The position numbers were made by a program, and so were the translations under genes. From assembly GCA_014529385.2 (NCBI GenBank), contig CM043958.1, positions 149,145,293-149,209,292 of the forward strand: a stretch of 64,000 bases of DNA. The letters are read 5' to 3'. The notes under the pieces are model-generated. The model did not search any database. It saw nothing but the letters and a program-made list of their open reading frames with translations, and had not been told where the DNA came from. This DNA is from Adiantum capillus-veneris. Lineage: Eukaryota; Streptophyta; Polypodiopsida; Polypodiales; Pteridaceae. Below, in pieces: positions 48,733 through 61,289 of the stretch; position 1 is the first letter of the stretch; each line of letters opens with the position of its first letter.

Positions 48733-51542
48733 TTGCTAAGTTTGATGAATCTAAGATTAGGAAGACACATTCTTAGAGATCAAAAGGTGGCAAGTGATCA
48801 TGGTAGCTTAGTGTCCACCGAGGAAAGTGTAACTCAGGCAAGGATAGATCCACTAGCACCGATTATTGAGGAGGATAGTGATACTGACACTTCATCCGAT
48901 AAGTCCTTCTTCATGATGGGTAGTCAACAACCAGGAGGTTTCTCCGATGAGGGACCAATGCTAGGGGGAAGCACCTCCCAAAATCCTTTGAAAAATTCCA
49001 AGTTCACTATAATCTTCTTAGAGGAACAAACTCGAGGGGAGCCCTAGTTTATTCTGACTATCGAGGATGCAAGTGTATTTGTATTGAAGAAAGACCTGCT
49101 CAGAGACTGGAGATAATTCGAGTCTATGATGATGGAGATAGATTCCGAGACGAAAAGGGGAACCACTATCTGATAGTCAGTAACCCTGAGGATTACAATA
49201 GATATGGAGATAACGTGGCAAAAGGAAAAATGGTTTTGGAAACTCAAGAACCACCTCCAAACATTGGTCGACCTGGAGCTCTTTTTATGTATGATAAGAA
49301 AACAACCAGGGTCTCTACTTATAATGAGAATATGAGAATTTACAAGCATGAGAGCGAGGGAGTAGTCTCTTATTTTTTATGCAAAGAACCCTACCCAAAC
49401 GAATTAAGCAAAGACAAGGTTCTTTACTTATTCTCTTATGAAATTGCTATGGGGAAGGATATCATTTTTGTTGATAGATACGAGCGAGAATACAAACTTA
49501 TTCTCCCAGAGGAGGTAGAAAAGGCAACAGTTCCAGAAACATCAACATATGCCCCCGAAGAAGTGCCAAGGGTTACCTACACCCCTAGCAAGTTGACAAA
49601 TCCATTTTCAGAAGAGTATGACGCGACATCACATTCTAACCGACAACAGACGTTCAACTATCAAAACCAACCAGCAAACCAACCATCATTGTAGGCATGG
49701 CTTCAACAAAGTGCAACATTAGAACAAGACCAAAACCGAGATGGTTATCCATCCACATGAGGGCTAAGGAATTTACAAGAACCACGACTCTATTCACGGT
49801 ATCAAGGCGAGAGTAAGCCAAAAACTCAAGGGTCAACAGAGCCTGGAAGACAACCCATAGAACGAGTTCGGAGAGATGAACCATCTCTTGCAAAAACGAT
49901 CAGAAATTATGGCTTAGGAGCACCTCTGGGAGAGGAACCCTCCCACTATCGAAGGCCAGAGGAGGTATATCGATTGGGACGAGGAGAACCAATGATGAGA
50001 TTTGTAGACCATCGTAGAATTAGACCTTCTCAGGTGCAAAAATGGGTAAACAAGAAATACACGGGAAATAGAGATCCTAGGGATCATGTAGCAGCCTTTG
50101 TGCGTGTGATTAGCGCTGAAGAGGTGTTATACTTTCTTACCCAATTTGCAAGGTTTGGACTAACCCTAGAGGAGGATGCTGCTACTTGGTTTGACTCTGT
50201 GGAGCGTAGAGACTTTGAGTCTATGGAGGAGGTGTTTGACGAGTTTATTGAGGAATTCTCACAAAGGGGAATAGCTCATAATACAGTCTCACAAATCCAT
50301 AAATTCAAACAGAAAGAAGGGGAATCTGTGCGAAAGGCGACCCTACGGCTAAAAAGATATGTTAAGTTTTGCCCTGTGGAAGAACTGCCAATGCAGTCCA
50401 GACTTATGCTTATATTTATTCAAGGACTAAGGAATGCAGATCTCCAGAAGGACTTACATATGAAGAGGAGCACAACGTTAAATGAGTTAACAACGGAGGC
50501 TCTTTACCTTGTAGACAATTGTGTGGTTTACAAGGAGGGTGAATTCAAGGATCTTGATGATGATTCATCCTCACAACAAAGTGGAAGCAAGTCCGCTAAG
50601 ACAGCACCGAAAGGAGAATTAGTTGTAAGCCAAGAGCAGCTTGTAGAGGAAGTGCTAAAAAAGATTAACATGTATGCCAAACCTCAGGCTAAACAGCCAA
50701 AGTGGTGTGCTATTGAACAAAAATGGACAAACCATGTGATAAAGGAATGTTATTATAACAAGGGATATGTGAGAGAACGACCTTATGCTCCCGAGGCTCA
50801 GGTAGCATCTCCTCAACTTCCACCGATGCCTAGGTATCAAGCAGGCAACCTACCAGGACTTGTAGGTGTAGAAAGACCACAACCAATGTTGGGGCAGCAA
50901 CCACCCCTCCCAGGATTACAACCAGTCGGCATAAGATACACACCAACAGTAAACGAACCAGAAGAGAAGGCTTTGGTGCCTATGCATGCTTATTACGAAG
51001 ATTCCAATGGATATGCGGTAAATCCTGTCTATTATCCACCGAAAGAACCCCCAACACCAGAACCATGGAGCATGATGGGAAGTGCAGGACCACCAATAGC
51101 TACACAGGCAGCAGGAGAAGGAAGATATAGCTTGGATGAATGAACATTGTTGTTCATAGCCAATGGAGGCATGGGCGGGCAAAGACATGCATACCAACAA
51201 AAAGGAGCTCAAGGAGCATCTCAACAGCCTAAGGAACCCTGCTACAAGTGTGGTGGAGACCATTGGCTAAGAGACTGTCCTCATGATGAAATGATTAGAG
51301 TCAACGCATATTGCACCGAGTGTGGAATTACTCATTTGATTCCTGATTGCCCTAAGAACCCGAGCAAAGGAGAAAAAACTATCTTGAACATGTTGGAAGC
51401 AGTGCCTTACAGTGGAGGGTCAGAAAATGAGACAGTAATACCTATTCAGGCAATGATACGAGCCCAAGCTCAAAGAATGACGAATGAACCCATAATTGAA
51501 GAGTCAAAAACCGATGCCCCAAGTTCAGAAATGAAAAATTAG
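48733..51542 (+). pseudogene. gag: Gag of the plus-strand Ty3 element
   Basis: Starts in one frame (48,733-49,047), shifts by one base, then runs in a single frame with few stops (49,686, 49,758 and 51,141). The capsid domain is at about 50,040-50,530 (RDHVAAFVRVI, DAATWFDSVERRDF, MEEVFDEFIEEFSQRGI, LMLIFIQGL). A Pro/Gln-rich linker follows, then two zinc knuckles, CYKCGGDHWLRDC and CTECGITHLIPDC. Gag would package the element RNA. The knuckles are intact; the polyprotein is not. Confidence 0.75.
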
Positions 51543-51832
51543 AGAAGCACTTGGAAAGCTAGAAAGGCGGGTATGAAAGCCAGGAGAGAACGAGAGCAAA
51601 CGGCTCTATCCGAGGAGTAAAAACACACAAAGGATAGATTAGAGAGGTTAGAGGATCTAACCAGTCTAAGCTCACACACTGCGGCAACCATAGCACCCAA
51701 GGAAATAGCAGAACCCAAAAGTGCAGGATTAGGAGGATCAGTGTTGGCAAAAAAGGTAAATGAGCAGTTAGACGCACTCTTAAAAGCATAGAAGCCAGAC
51801 TCAAAAACAACCAAACCCAAGAGCAAAGATGG

Positions 51833-53675
51833 ATGACTTATCCATATGTAGAAATAGAAAAACAGAGGTTGAAAATGTGTCGAAAGATGATTGAAACAGC
51901 CCAATCATTGATAGAAAACCCGCTTGGTAAACCTGCTAGTTGGCACGAAGTACCAGCTCCAACCCCTATCAAATCAACTTTAGAGAAACAAGTAGACACG
52001 AAGGAAGGACTCACGATTGCCTCTGAGTCTAGGGGAGAACCTATCATAGTGCCAAATACAATAGATGAGACAATTGATGGTTTTCAGCATAGAACATTGG
52101 TAGAAATGGGTAAGGATTGTAACGGTCTAGATGACCTGTGGAAGCAAATACGTGATGCCAACGAAGCTAACAGGGTGAATTACCAAATGAATAGCACGAG
52201 AAAAGAAAAAAATGAGATCTTACCTCCTATTGAAGAATTTGAGACAAGATCACAAATGAACTTTGATATGCATTCACAAGGGGGAGACCAGGGATCAATT
52301 AGTTCGGGGCACAGCCAACTAGACTAACTAAAAACTCTACCCTCTTACCTAGGGGAGTATGAAGCCAAGTCTGAGGTGAGAGCAATCCCATCTCAAAGAC
52401 TTTCTTCTGATAGAGTGATGGATTCACAAGGGTTGATTGAGTTATTGTCCACCCTTGTGGCATGCACAATCACTTTAGCCAAACTCCTAAGGCTACAGCC
52501 AAACATGTGAACCACTATAGGCAAATGCTTAGAAAAATTTGGAGTAAAAGACCCCACCTCGAAGCTTCAAGAAGGGATCAGAGAATTGGACAAGCCTCAA
52601 CTAAACACTAGGCCAGTACCTTTAAACAAGGTTTAAAATATTGCGAGGAGAAGATGGAAATACCACACTACCAGTAGAATTCCAAGGAGTAGTGTCCAAA
52701 GCTATTCTTGACAGTGGAGCAGGAGTTGCTATCGCCACCAAGGAAATCTAGAAAAAATGGGGAAAACCAGCTTTGAGAGCTACCAAAATGACATTGCAAC
52801 TGGCAGATGGATTCATGGAAAAGCCTCTAGGACTTTTAGAAAAAGTAATTGTTACCTCCTGCGGAATCGAGTATGAGCATGCATTTGCAATAGTCGATTT
52901 CGACAAAAAGAACAATTACGAGATCATCTTAGGAAGACCATTTATGAGACAATTAAAGATGGTCCATGATTGGGGTTACGACCACATATACCTCAGACAT
53001 GGCGAGACTACAACCAAAATACACTTAAAAGACCATAGTTACAAAGATGTGAACCAGACACCAGTGGAGGAGTTTGATTCAGCTACATTGGCAGGGTCAG
53101 AACTCCCAGCATGGTTAGGGCAAAAAAAAGAGCTATGGATGTGCAGAGCTTCACATTGTAGGAGCTTAAAAAGAGAGGAATGCGTCTTAGAAAGAGCTAT
53201 TGAGGACAAGGATTATATTCCGGAACCTTTTCCCGAAGATGCCTTAGAACCTCTGGAATGGGAACACATACTAGCAACATTGGATGTCTGTACCATTATA
53301 AATAGCCCAACGACAAAATTTTGCGATAAGGACGGCTGTGATGTGCTACCCTATTACATGGTAATCCTTATACCAGCAAGAGATGAGATTGTGGACCCAC
53401 CAGAACAAGAAGAGTTTTATAACTCCTCTGAGCATCTGGAGGTAAATAACGATGCAGATAACGAGTGTTCAGACAGCTCAAGCGAGCGTGGGGAGAAAAC
53501 AGCGAATATCAAGTTTTATGATTTTGCCAATCAACACCCCAGATGCCAGGAACACTATAGAAAAAAACGAGCAGAAAACAAAATTAGAGAGAACCTAATG
53601 CCCAAGATAAAAGATAAAACTCACTATCTAATGCTTGTCAAAGCAGAGGATTGTGTGAAAGACCAAATATCATGA
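51833..53675 (+). pseudogene. Gag-pol linker and first retropepsin of the plus-strand Ty3 element
   Basis: A linker rich in Lys, Glu and Thr (51,833-52,327) precedes a retroviral-type aspartic protease. The catalytic motif KAILDSGAGVAIATKEI is at about 52,700-52,750 with D-S-G at 52,710-52,718, and the second hallmark EIILGRPFMRQL is near 52,920. A TAG at 52,749 has replaced the Trp codon expected in the EIWKKWG context. The downstream part to 53,675 is an acidic linker towards reverse transcriptase. The protease matures Gag-Pol in intact elements. Confidence 0.7.
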
Positions 53676-53807
53676 AGATTCTCAAAAGTTCGAAGGGAAG
53701 GAACGCAAGAGGAAATAAAACAAGTATGGAAGGCTAAAACAGAAACAAAATCAAAAAAATCTCAACAAGCATAACAAGGAAAAACAAAAGACCCAGAGTG
53801 GATCAAA

Positions 53808-55623
53808 ATGGAGCGTAAAAAGAAATACCAAGAACTGAAACGGTCATTACGAGAGGTATGGACTACTGAGGGAGAAAGTGATGGTAAGGAGGAGTCAAAA
53901 AAAGGAAACATGAATGTACCATCCCACTATAAAAAATTCACCATCCAAGACAGAAAAATCATAATGACACCACCAGCCAGGAAAAGAATAAACCAGGAAT
54001 CTTACGATGGGCCGAAAAATGCAAAACGGATAGACCTCGCTGTGCCAGGTGAAAAGCCTCAGCCTGTCTATATAGCAACTGATTTAGAGCCTGAAGAAGA
54101 AGAACTGCTAACACAACTTCTCAAGAAGTATAAAGATGTGTTTGCATGGTCCTACAAAGACCTCAAAGGAGTTGATCCATCGATATGTCAACATACAATT
54201 CCGTTGAAATCAAATGCCAAACCTAGCAAACAGCGTCCTTACACATATAATGACACATTTGCTAAACGAATCAAAGAGGAGATTGACAAGCTGATGTTGA
54301 ATTCATCTATGAATTCAAACATACAGATTGGGTGTCACCCATTGTAGTTGTCCCCAAAAATTACGAAAAGTTGCGTGTGTGTGTGTGTGTGTGTGAACCT
54401 CAAAAAGGTAAATGCAGCCACCATAACGGATAATTATCCCTTGCCGATCACAGAACATGAGAGGGTGGCTGGGAAACGGGCTTATTCCTTTCTAGACGGG
54501 TTTTCAAGGTATAACCAACTAGCAATTTCGATAGAGGATCAACACAAAACAGCGTTCGTCACAGAATGGGGAATATATGCGTATAGAGTTATGCCTTTTG
54601 GCTTAACCAATGCGTTCAAAGAATACCTGAGAATATTCTTAGAAATATATATGGATGATCTCTGTGTCCACTCTCTTCTACGAGAAGAACATATTGACCA
54701 TTTACAAAAGGTATTTGAGAAGTGCATAACATATCAAATCTGTCTTAACCCGGAAAAGTGCATTTTTATGGTTAGGCAAGGCCGCATCTTAGGACATATT
54801 GTCTCAAGAAATGGCATAACCACTGACTTAGACAAAATCAGAGTCATATGTACTAGACTTACCCAGGCCTACTAATGCCAAACAAGTACAATCCTTCATG
54901 GGACACTGCGGTTATTATCGAAGATTCATATATATGTATGCAGTCATTGCACAACCTCTGTATCACTTATTAGTCAATTTCGGCTGGACTAAGGAGTGTG
55001 AAACTTCATTCCAAAAGCATAAGGAAAACCTTGTATCAGCACATGTACTTAAAGCACCAAATTGGGAAAAGATATTCCATGTTCACATTGATGCATCTGC
55101 ATATGCAATTGGGAGTATTGTGGCTCAACCTGGAGACGGAACAATGGATTTCCCAGTTTGTTATGCAAGCCGACAGTTAAATAGTGCAGAGAAGAACTAC
55201 ACAACCACTGAAAGAGAGGGGTTAGGAATGATTTATGATGTAAAGAAATTTCGTCATTATTTGCTCGCAAACAAATTTGTGTTCTTCACAGATCATCAAG
55301 CTCTTTTGTATCTGGTAAATAAACCATGCAATACTGGGAGAATTGTACGCTGGTTTATTATATTGCTAGAGTTTGATTTCACAGTGGTGGTCAAAAAGGG
55401 TAAAACTCATCTACGGGCGGATCATCTTTCAAGGCTGCAAAACAGGGAAGCTCCTGAAGGAGTAGATGATGACATGCCTAATGCTTATCTTTTCAATATT
55501 AAAATGATACCCAAATGGTCTCAGGAAATTGTTAGCATTCTTTCCTTTGGAGGTAGATTTGATAACAAGGAAGACAGATCCAAACAACAAACAATTCTCG
55601 ACAAACAAAAAACTTCCAGTTGA
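53808..55623 (+). pseudogene. pol: Reverse transcriptase and RNase H of the plus-strand Ty3 element
   Basis: RT motifs in order: LLKKYKDVFAWSYKDLKG, WVSPIVVVPK (split by frameshift), NLKKVNAATITDNYPLP, SFLDGFSRYNQLAI, RVMPFGLTNAF and the catalytic YMDD at 54,648-54,659. About 14 residues are missing between LTNA and YMDD. A GT run at 54,375-54,395 shifts the frame, as does another change near 54,850. RNase H follows: HIDASAYAIGSIVAQ, CYASRQLNSAEKNYTTTERE, FFTDHQALLYLVNK and HLRADHLSRL. In the intact element this enzyme copies RNA into DNA in the particle. This copy is inactive. Confidence 0.85.
54375..54395. repeat. GT run inside the reverse transcriptase coding sequence
   Basis: 21 bp of GT where the conserved R-V-C-V codons would need about 11, so roughly ten extra bases shift the frame. 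Confidence 0.8.
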
Positions 55624-55797
55624 TTGCAGGATGACTGTATCATCTAGGCTCGGACCAAATTATACAATTATGTATAAATCCTGAGGAATTCGAGTGTTAT
55701 CTTGAAGAAGCACATGTCTAGGATTGTGCATTTCATTGTTCAACAATGAAAACACACCAAAGCCTGAAACAATTAGGGGTTTATTGGCCAACTATGT

Positions 55798-57212
55798 ATG
55801 CTGACACACATGCTTATGTTAGCAATTGTACTATATGTAGTGCCAAACGACCGGTGGATCATGCGACCGGTGGATCATGCGACATTGTTTGAGGTAAACA
55901 TTGCACCTGCATGGAGTCAATATATCATTGATTTCTTAACAACAAGGACATTTCCTGAAAACATAACAAAAGCACGGAAAAGGGCTATAGAGCTGGAGGC
56001 TCGCGACTTCAATTTAATAGGGAATCAACTATATAAGCGAGAAAAGGACAATCAACTTAGAATCTGTGCAAGTGAAAGTGAATACCTGCTGATTCTAGAA
56101 TACGCGCATGGAAGAATAAGTGGAGGCCATTTTTCAGGCGATAAGACGGCAAAAATTGTCTTAACCGCAGGAATATGGTGGCCTACATTGCATATGGATG
56201 TTGAAGAGTTTGTAAAGCGTTGTGACGCATGTCAGCGCACCAAGGTGCCGATAAAGAGAGATGAGATGCCACTACGGCCAATGATGGGAGCAAGGGCATT
56301 TGCAAAATGGGACATTGATTTTGTGGGGCCTATTTCACCCCGTGCATATCGCAACCATGCCCAATATATCATTGTGGCTACGGACTATCTCACAAAATGG
56401 GCATAAGCCAAGGAAACACAAAAAGTAGACGCAAGAACCACTGCACAATTTCTGTATGAGAATGCCTTTGTACGATACGGATTACCAATAGAAATTTGCA
56501 GTGATCGAGGAACACATTTTCTTAATGAAGTCATTGAATATCTGCTAGAGAAATTCATGGTCATACATAGAAAATCTGCTCCATATCATCCACAGGCAAA
56601 GGGACAAGCTGAGGCCACAAATAAAACACTATGTACTGTTCTAACTAAAATTGTATCAGAGTCAAGGACAGACTGAGATCAGCAGTTACACTTAACACTA
56701 TGGGCATACAGGGTAGCTTACAAAACATCAATCGGAACAACACCGTACAACATGGTGTTTGGTCTAAATGCAATATTACCCATAGAGTTTTTAATTCCAA
56801 CTCTACGAGTCGCGAAATGCTTAGAATGGATAGGGCATGAGCTCTCTTCGAGAATAGATGATTTTGAAAAGCTAGATGAACTTTGATTGAGAGCTGTAGC
56901 TTCGATCTATGCTAAAAAGAGAAGACAAAAATAGTTTTTTGACAAGCATGTGTGCAAAAAGAGTTCAAAACAGGTGATTATGTACTTGTTTATACCTTGA
57001 AGCAATATGACAAAAAACTTAAAAAGCGAGGGATGGGACCCTTTGTGATTAATGCCTTATCACAAAGTGGAGCTATCAAACTTGCTACATTAGCAGGAGA
57101 AGAAATGCCAAATTGGATTAGTGGGTGTCGATTAAAAAAAATATCATTTACCACTAACATAGGATATGCTTCAACAAATACATCAAGAAAAACAACGGAT
57201 GAAGGAGAATAG
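55798..57212 (+). pseudogene. Integrase of the plus-strand Ty3 element
   Basis: The HHCC zinc domain is visible (EYAHGRISGGHFSGDKT, VKRCDACQRTK). It is followed by the catalytic core with WDIDFVGPI, ICSDRGTHF and HPQAKGQAEATNKTL, supplying D, D and E. After the core, a GPFVINALSQSGAIKLATL segment matches the usual C-terminal domain. Stops lie at 56,404-56,406 and about 56,676 and 56,883, and the frame changes near 56,940. No chromodomain is seen. The enzyme would insert the element DNA. Confidence 0.8.
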
Positions 57213-57299
57213 AGGGCACAAGAGGAAGCACAAGCAGAAGCAAAAGAACGCATTGCAAAAAGAAGGCTTCTACGATGACAACAACAATGTGGATCACCT

Positions 57300-58385
57300 T
57301 TGCGAATAAATGCTATTCGACTAACGAATTTTGGTGAAGACAGAGTGGAGCCAATAATTGCAGTCAAAGTGGGTAGCAATCAAGTTGAATCGACGGCATT
57401 GCTTGATTCTGGAGCTCAAGCAAATTTGATCTCTTACAAATTATACAAACAGCTCAAGCCCAAATATCAACTACATCCTACTCCACAAGTGCTGGAAAGT
57501 AGTACATCACATTCGCTAAAAACATTGGGCTGGACTATATTACATGTACAAATACATCAATATATTTACCCACACAAGTTTTACGTGGTTGAGGATGAAA
57601 GCAAACTACACCCCATGTTGTTGGGACAACCTTGGCAAAAAGAGTATAATGTGCAAATAGATTGGAATTCGGATGCAGTCAAAATTCAGCATGCACAAGA
57701 ACAACAGGTGGTAGCCTTTGCTCAGCAACCCTGGAAGAACCAGATGGCATTAACACAATCACTGGATAAAGAACCAAAATGATGGGTGCCACTAAAGAAC
57801 AACACGATACCCATGGCAAACAAACAGGGAACTGCAAACCATGTTTACTACAAACATCCAACAACACAGACCACAAGGAAAAGATCACGGTTAGCAACAC
57901 GCGAAAAACAAGTATGGGTGCGGAAGGATAGAGGTGACATGGCATACATGCAATACAACAGAAAAAGTAAACAGAAGCACACAGTTCAACCAAAAACCAA
58001 GGGAATAAAAAAGATATGGATCCCAAAGAGAATGCTCAATAACAACTTGAATGAGACTCGCATTTGGATCCCGAAACCAAAGCAACAGGAACTCCCTTCA
58101 GTACAAGCAACATCGGCATGCAGACAAACACTACATATGAAACCGGCAAACCGATCAATGTGGGTGCCAACCAGTAGCACAACAATGACAACCGCGGAAG
58201 TAGCAATAAACCTACAGAAACCTCCAAAACAAAGCTACAAATGGAAAGCAAAAGAGACAAAGACTGTGGCCAATTCCGCCACGACAATTCTCTCCAAGGA
58301 GACAACCATGGCCATATCGACAATAGCGGCAAACCAAGCGACTTTTGCAAGAAAGACGATCAAACAGAGAGCTGTAGAGTTATAA
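57300..58385 (+). pseudogene. Post-integrase ORF: second retropepsin plus W-x-P-K repeats
   Basis: One frame of about 360 codons with a single TGA at 57,780-57,782. The first half is a complete-looking retropepsin: STALLDSGAQANLISYKLY with D-S-G at 57,405-57,413, a conserved middle, and HPMLLGQPWQKEYNVQIDW. The second half is basic with spaced motifs WVPLKN, KQVWVRKD, KKIWIPKRM, TRIWIPKPK and RSMWVPT. The normal protease of this element lies upstream of RT, so this is an extra one in an env-like position. A decayed homologue with the same order is on the minus strand at 8.3-10.2 kb. The W repeats may bind nucleic acid or protein; that is a guess. Confidence 0.7.
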
Positions 58386-58617
58386 CTTTTACTTGCAAAG
58401 AAAATCTGCCAACCAAATCAACAACAAATAGGAAACCTCGACGTCGAATGCCAATAAGCATCTTGCTTATTCCCTCCTCTTGCACAGCATTTATTTTTCC
58501 ATGCATTGACTGAGTATGCATCATATAGGGCCACATTACACGGCCAAGCATTAGCACAATTTTTAACCCATGCATGACACCTACACTGAGGCGATACCTT
58601 GTCATCCGGGAGGACTC

Positions 58618-58634
58618 CGGCTAGGAGGGGGGGA
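58618..58634 (+). promoter_or_regulatory. Candidate polypurine tract
   Basis: GGCTAGGAGGGGGGGAGG lies here, after the post-integrase ORF. It could prime plus-strand DNA synthesis, but no LTR start with TG follows directly, so this is tentative. Confidence 0.35.
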
Positions 58635-60245
58635 GGCATTCTCAAATGCGGACCCAATGGTAAAAAGAGCAAAAAAAAGGGCATGTTTTTCGACTATTTT
58701 AGAGGGTTGTTGTTTGATTGCCAAATTTTTTGGACTAACCTAAGTACATATGCCGTTATACAGCATGAATCTACAAGTATATGGGACCAAACGCCAAATC
58801 AAGCCCCTAGATGTGTGTATATAGGTAAAAATAGCCATTTTTTGAGCAAAATATTGGTAAAATAGAGAAATTCGGCCATAAAAATTGCATGTGAGTGTAT
58901 ATAGTGTTTTGCGGTGATGTTTTTGAGTTATTCTGTTTTTTGGGGATTTTTTGGGTTTAATTTGCTATTTTCTTTTTAATTTTACTAATTATCGGCAAAA
59001 AAACTTCAAAAATACAAAAAGCAAGTGAAATACAGTCATAATGAAAAACAAAAAATATGGGGATAATCAGTAACTATAGGAAAACCTATGGAACAATGGG
59101 AATGCAATTATGTGAATGGAGCGGAAAGCGTGTTTTGGCCAGATTTTGATCGAAACGTCAAATCTCTCGGAAACTGTGCAAATGGAGCCCAAATCAAGAA
59201 ATTTTCGAGCCTAAACCGCATCTCGCAAGAAGTTGGGAGCACATGTCAAATTTCATGGAAAGTGATTCGGGGACCCCTATTATAAGATTTTTTCGCTTCA
59301 TTTAAAGCTCATTTCTACTATTGCCTTCTTGAGAGAGAGCTCTTGCCACCTAGAGCGAACCGGACTTCCAGCGGCTTCTACAACACGCACGACCACCCAA
59401 CAGGCTCCAAACATGAGAGGTAGGCTCACCACCTTGAGCTTTTCGCGTATGTTTGATGTTTTGTCGCGAAAACTAGCGTAGGGTTCACACGGAAAGCGAG
59501 CAGTAGAGACCTACAGGTAGAAGTGGCCACCTAACGGCTAACCCAAAATCAATAAGACTTCATCGGAGGCTTATCCTAGCATAAGAGATCACTCTTGGAT
59601 GCCCAAAGGCGGCGGAAAACCATTGGGAAAAACCCTAACTTCTAGAGCCCTGCAAGAGACCACCAAATGGTAAATCAGTGGAAAGGTGTCCAAATGCTAC
59701 CAAAACTCATGGGTAGGAGCATCTCGACATGCTCTTCAAGTCTATATAGCCCACATGGCCATAAGGCGACCCGAAGCGGCACTAAGCTTCAGAAACAGCA
59801 TCAGACACACAAAGCGTCAACTAGCTCTCATGGCCAAACCGCATGTCCGTTTGCCACCAAACTTCACGAGCGGCTTTCCTATACCATCAACAACCAAGTC
59901 CTATGGTGGTAGACCACCACAAGTCATCGACGACATGTAAACGCAACCAAGGGCGCTTCCAGAGTGACAAATTCCCAAACGGAGCTTCGGTGAAGCCAAA
60001 GTCAACAAAAACCATATGGCAAGGATCCCCAAGGAACCATGAAGCTATGGAGACTAACATCAAGAAATTTCATCGCCGAAAAGCACTCCAAGAGTCAGAA
60101 AATGGCTAAGAGGTCAGAGGCTTTGAAGTCCAAACAGGGAGTTTCTATCTATCTATTTGACTTTTTTGTTGAAATAGGGCTTAAAAGGGACTCAGGGGGG
60201 CTCAAGGCAGGTACCAATAGCACTTCTCAAATAAATTTCATCAGG
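58635..60245. other. Non-coding region with a promoter-like segment
   Basis: AT-rich to about 59,270. TATTATAAGA at about 59,277-59,286, followed by a pyrimidine-rich stretch and GC-richer DNA, resembles a TATA box and transcription start. No ORF here has a recognisable domain. It may be part of a long LTR or 3' UTR. Confidence 0.35.
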
Positions 60246-61124
60246 AGACATCCTACGCGTAGGATGTCTCAAGGCCATATCTGGGAACCAAACTCAACAT
60301 CTCATCTCACACACAGCTTTTGAATAGCTTGTACATGCTAGCCACCAAGTTTCATCACATTTGGACAAAAGTTGACCTCATATGCATCAGAAAAAGGAAA
60401 GTCAGATCATAGAGGCAATAATGGGTCATAGACCTATCAAAACTAGTCCAAATCACATGAAACTTGCACAATATACTCATGAGCACATTGCCAAGCTAAC
60501 TGTGGGGTCAGATGTGAAAATTGATGAAATAGACATCCTACGCGTAGGATGTCTAAATGACCTATTTGACCCCCAACTGGTATTTTTGAGTTCCAGATGT
60601 CTTTATAACACCTTCATCAGCTCATGTATCAAATTTCAAGCCATTCCCATCACATTTGGCCCCCAAAACCTCCAAGATGCACTTTTTGAGCCTAAAAACA
60701 CTACACATGCTCTTAACAACACCAATGCTTATCCAAATCAAAATTTAAGAGCAGGGCCATGTTCCACATGCTAAAGGCTAACCACGGAACCAACTTCAAG
60801 TCATTCTGATAAAATAGACATCCTACGTGTAGGATGTCTCCGGTGTCATTTTCGCCTACTGTGCAAGAACTCACGTCATGGGAACCATCTACATGGTGTA
60901 AGAAGCCTGTATATCAACTTTCAACCCATTTGAATATCATTTTCCACATGTTGAGGACATCCTACCCAATTTGTGAGCCAAAAGCCTAAATCTGCCCAAA
61001 ATTTCACTTTTTGATGCCCAAACCCAATTCCAATTACATAGCCATGTTGCACAGGTCAAGGGCCACAAGCCTGCCAAGTTTCACCAAAAACAGAGAATGT
61101 AGACATCCTACACGTAGGATGTCT
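60246..61124. repeat. Four 24-bp palindromes at exact 285-bp spacing
   Basis: AGACATCCTACGCGTAGGATGTCT and variants start at 60,246, 60,531, 60,816 and 61,101, so each step is exactly 285 bp. A half copy (GACATCCTACCCAATTTG) near 60,955 is close to half a period. DNA between palindromes is diverged but keeps weak common words (CATGTTGCACA, CCAAGTTTCA, CACATTTGG). The central bases vary (GCGC, GTGT, ACGT) while the arms do not. Confidence 0.9.
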
Positions 61125-61289
61125 ACATGATAATTTTTTAGCCAGAAAGCTACTGTGACAAATGCAGAGTTTCCCTAATTCCTTTTAAGTTTTATTTTCA
61201 ATTTTCAAGTCATTTGGGTAGTTAGAAGTCAGTTTATTAGCTAATATGTAAAAAACGCTAACTTTGGACTACTGAGTACAACAAGATCC

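Noticed and set aside
57679-58350. Minus-strand hydrophobic frames opposite the W-x-P-K ORF as membrane proteins
   Set aside because: They mirror a plus-strand frame with clear retropepsin and repeat motifs and have no motif of their own.
60246-61124. CRISPR array, because of regularly spaced palindromic repeats
   Set aside because: A 285-bp period with diverged but related spacers in a eukaryotic retroelement does not fit CRISPR repeat and spacer sizes, and there are no cas genes.
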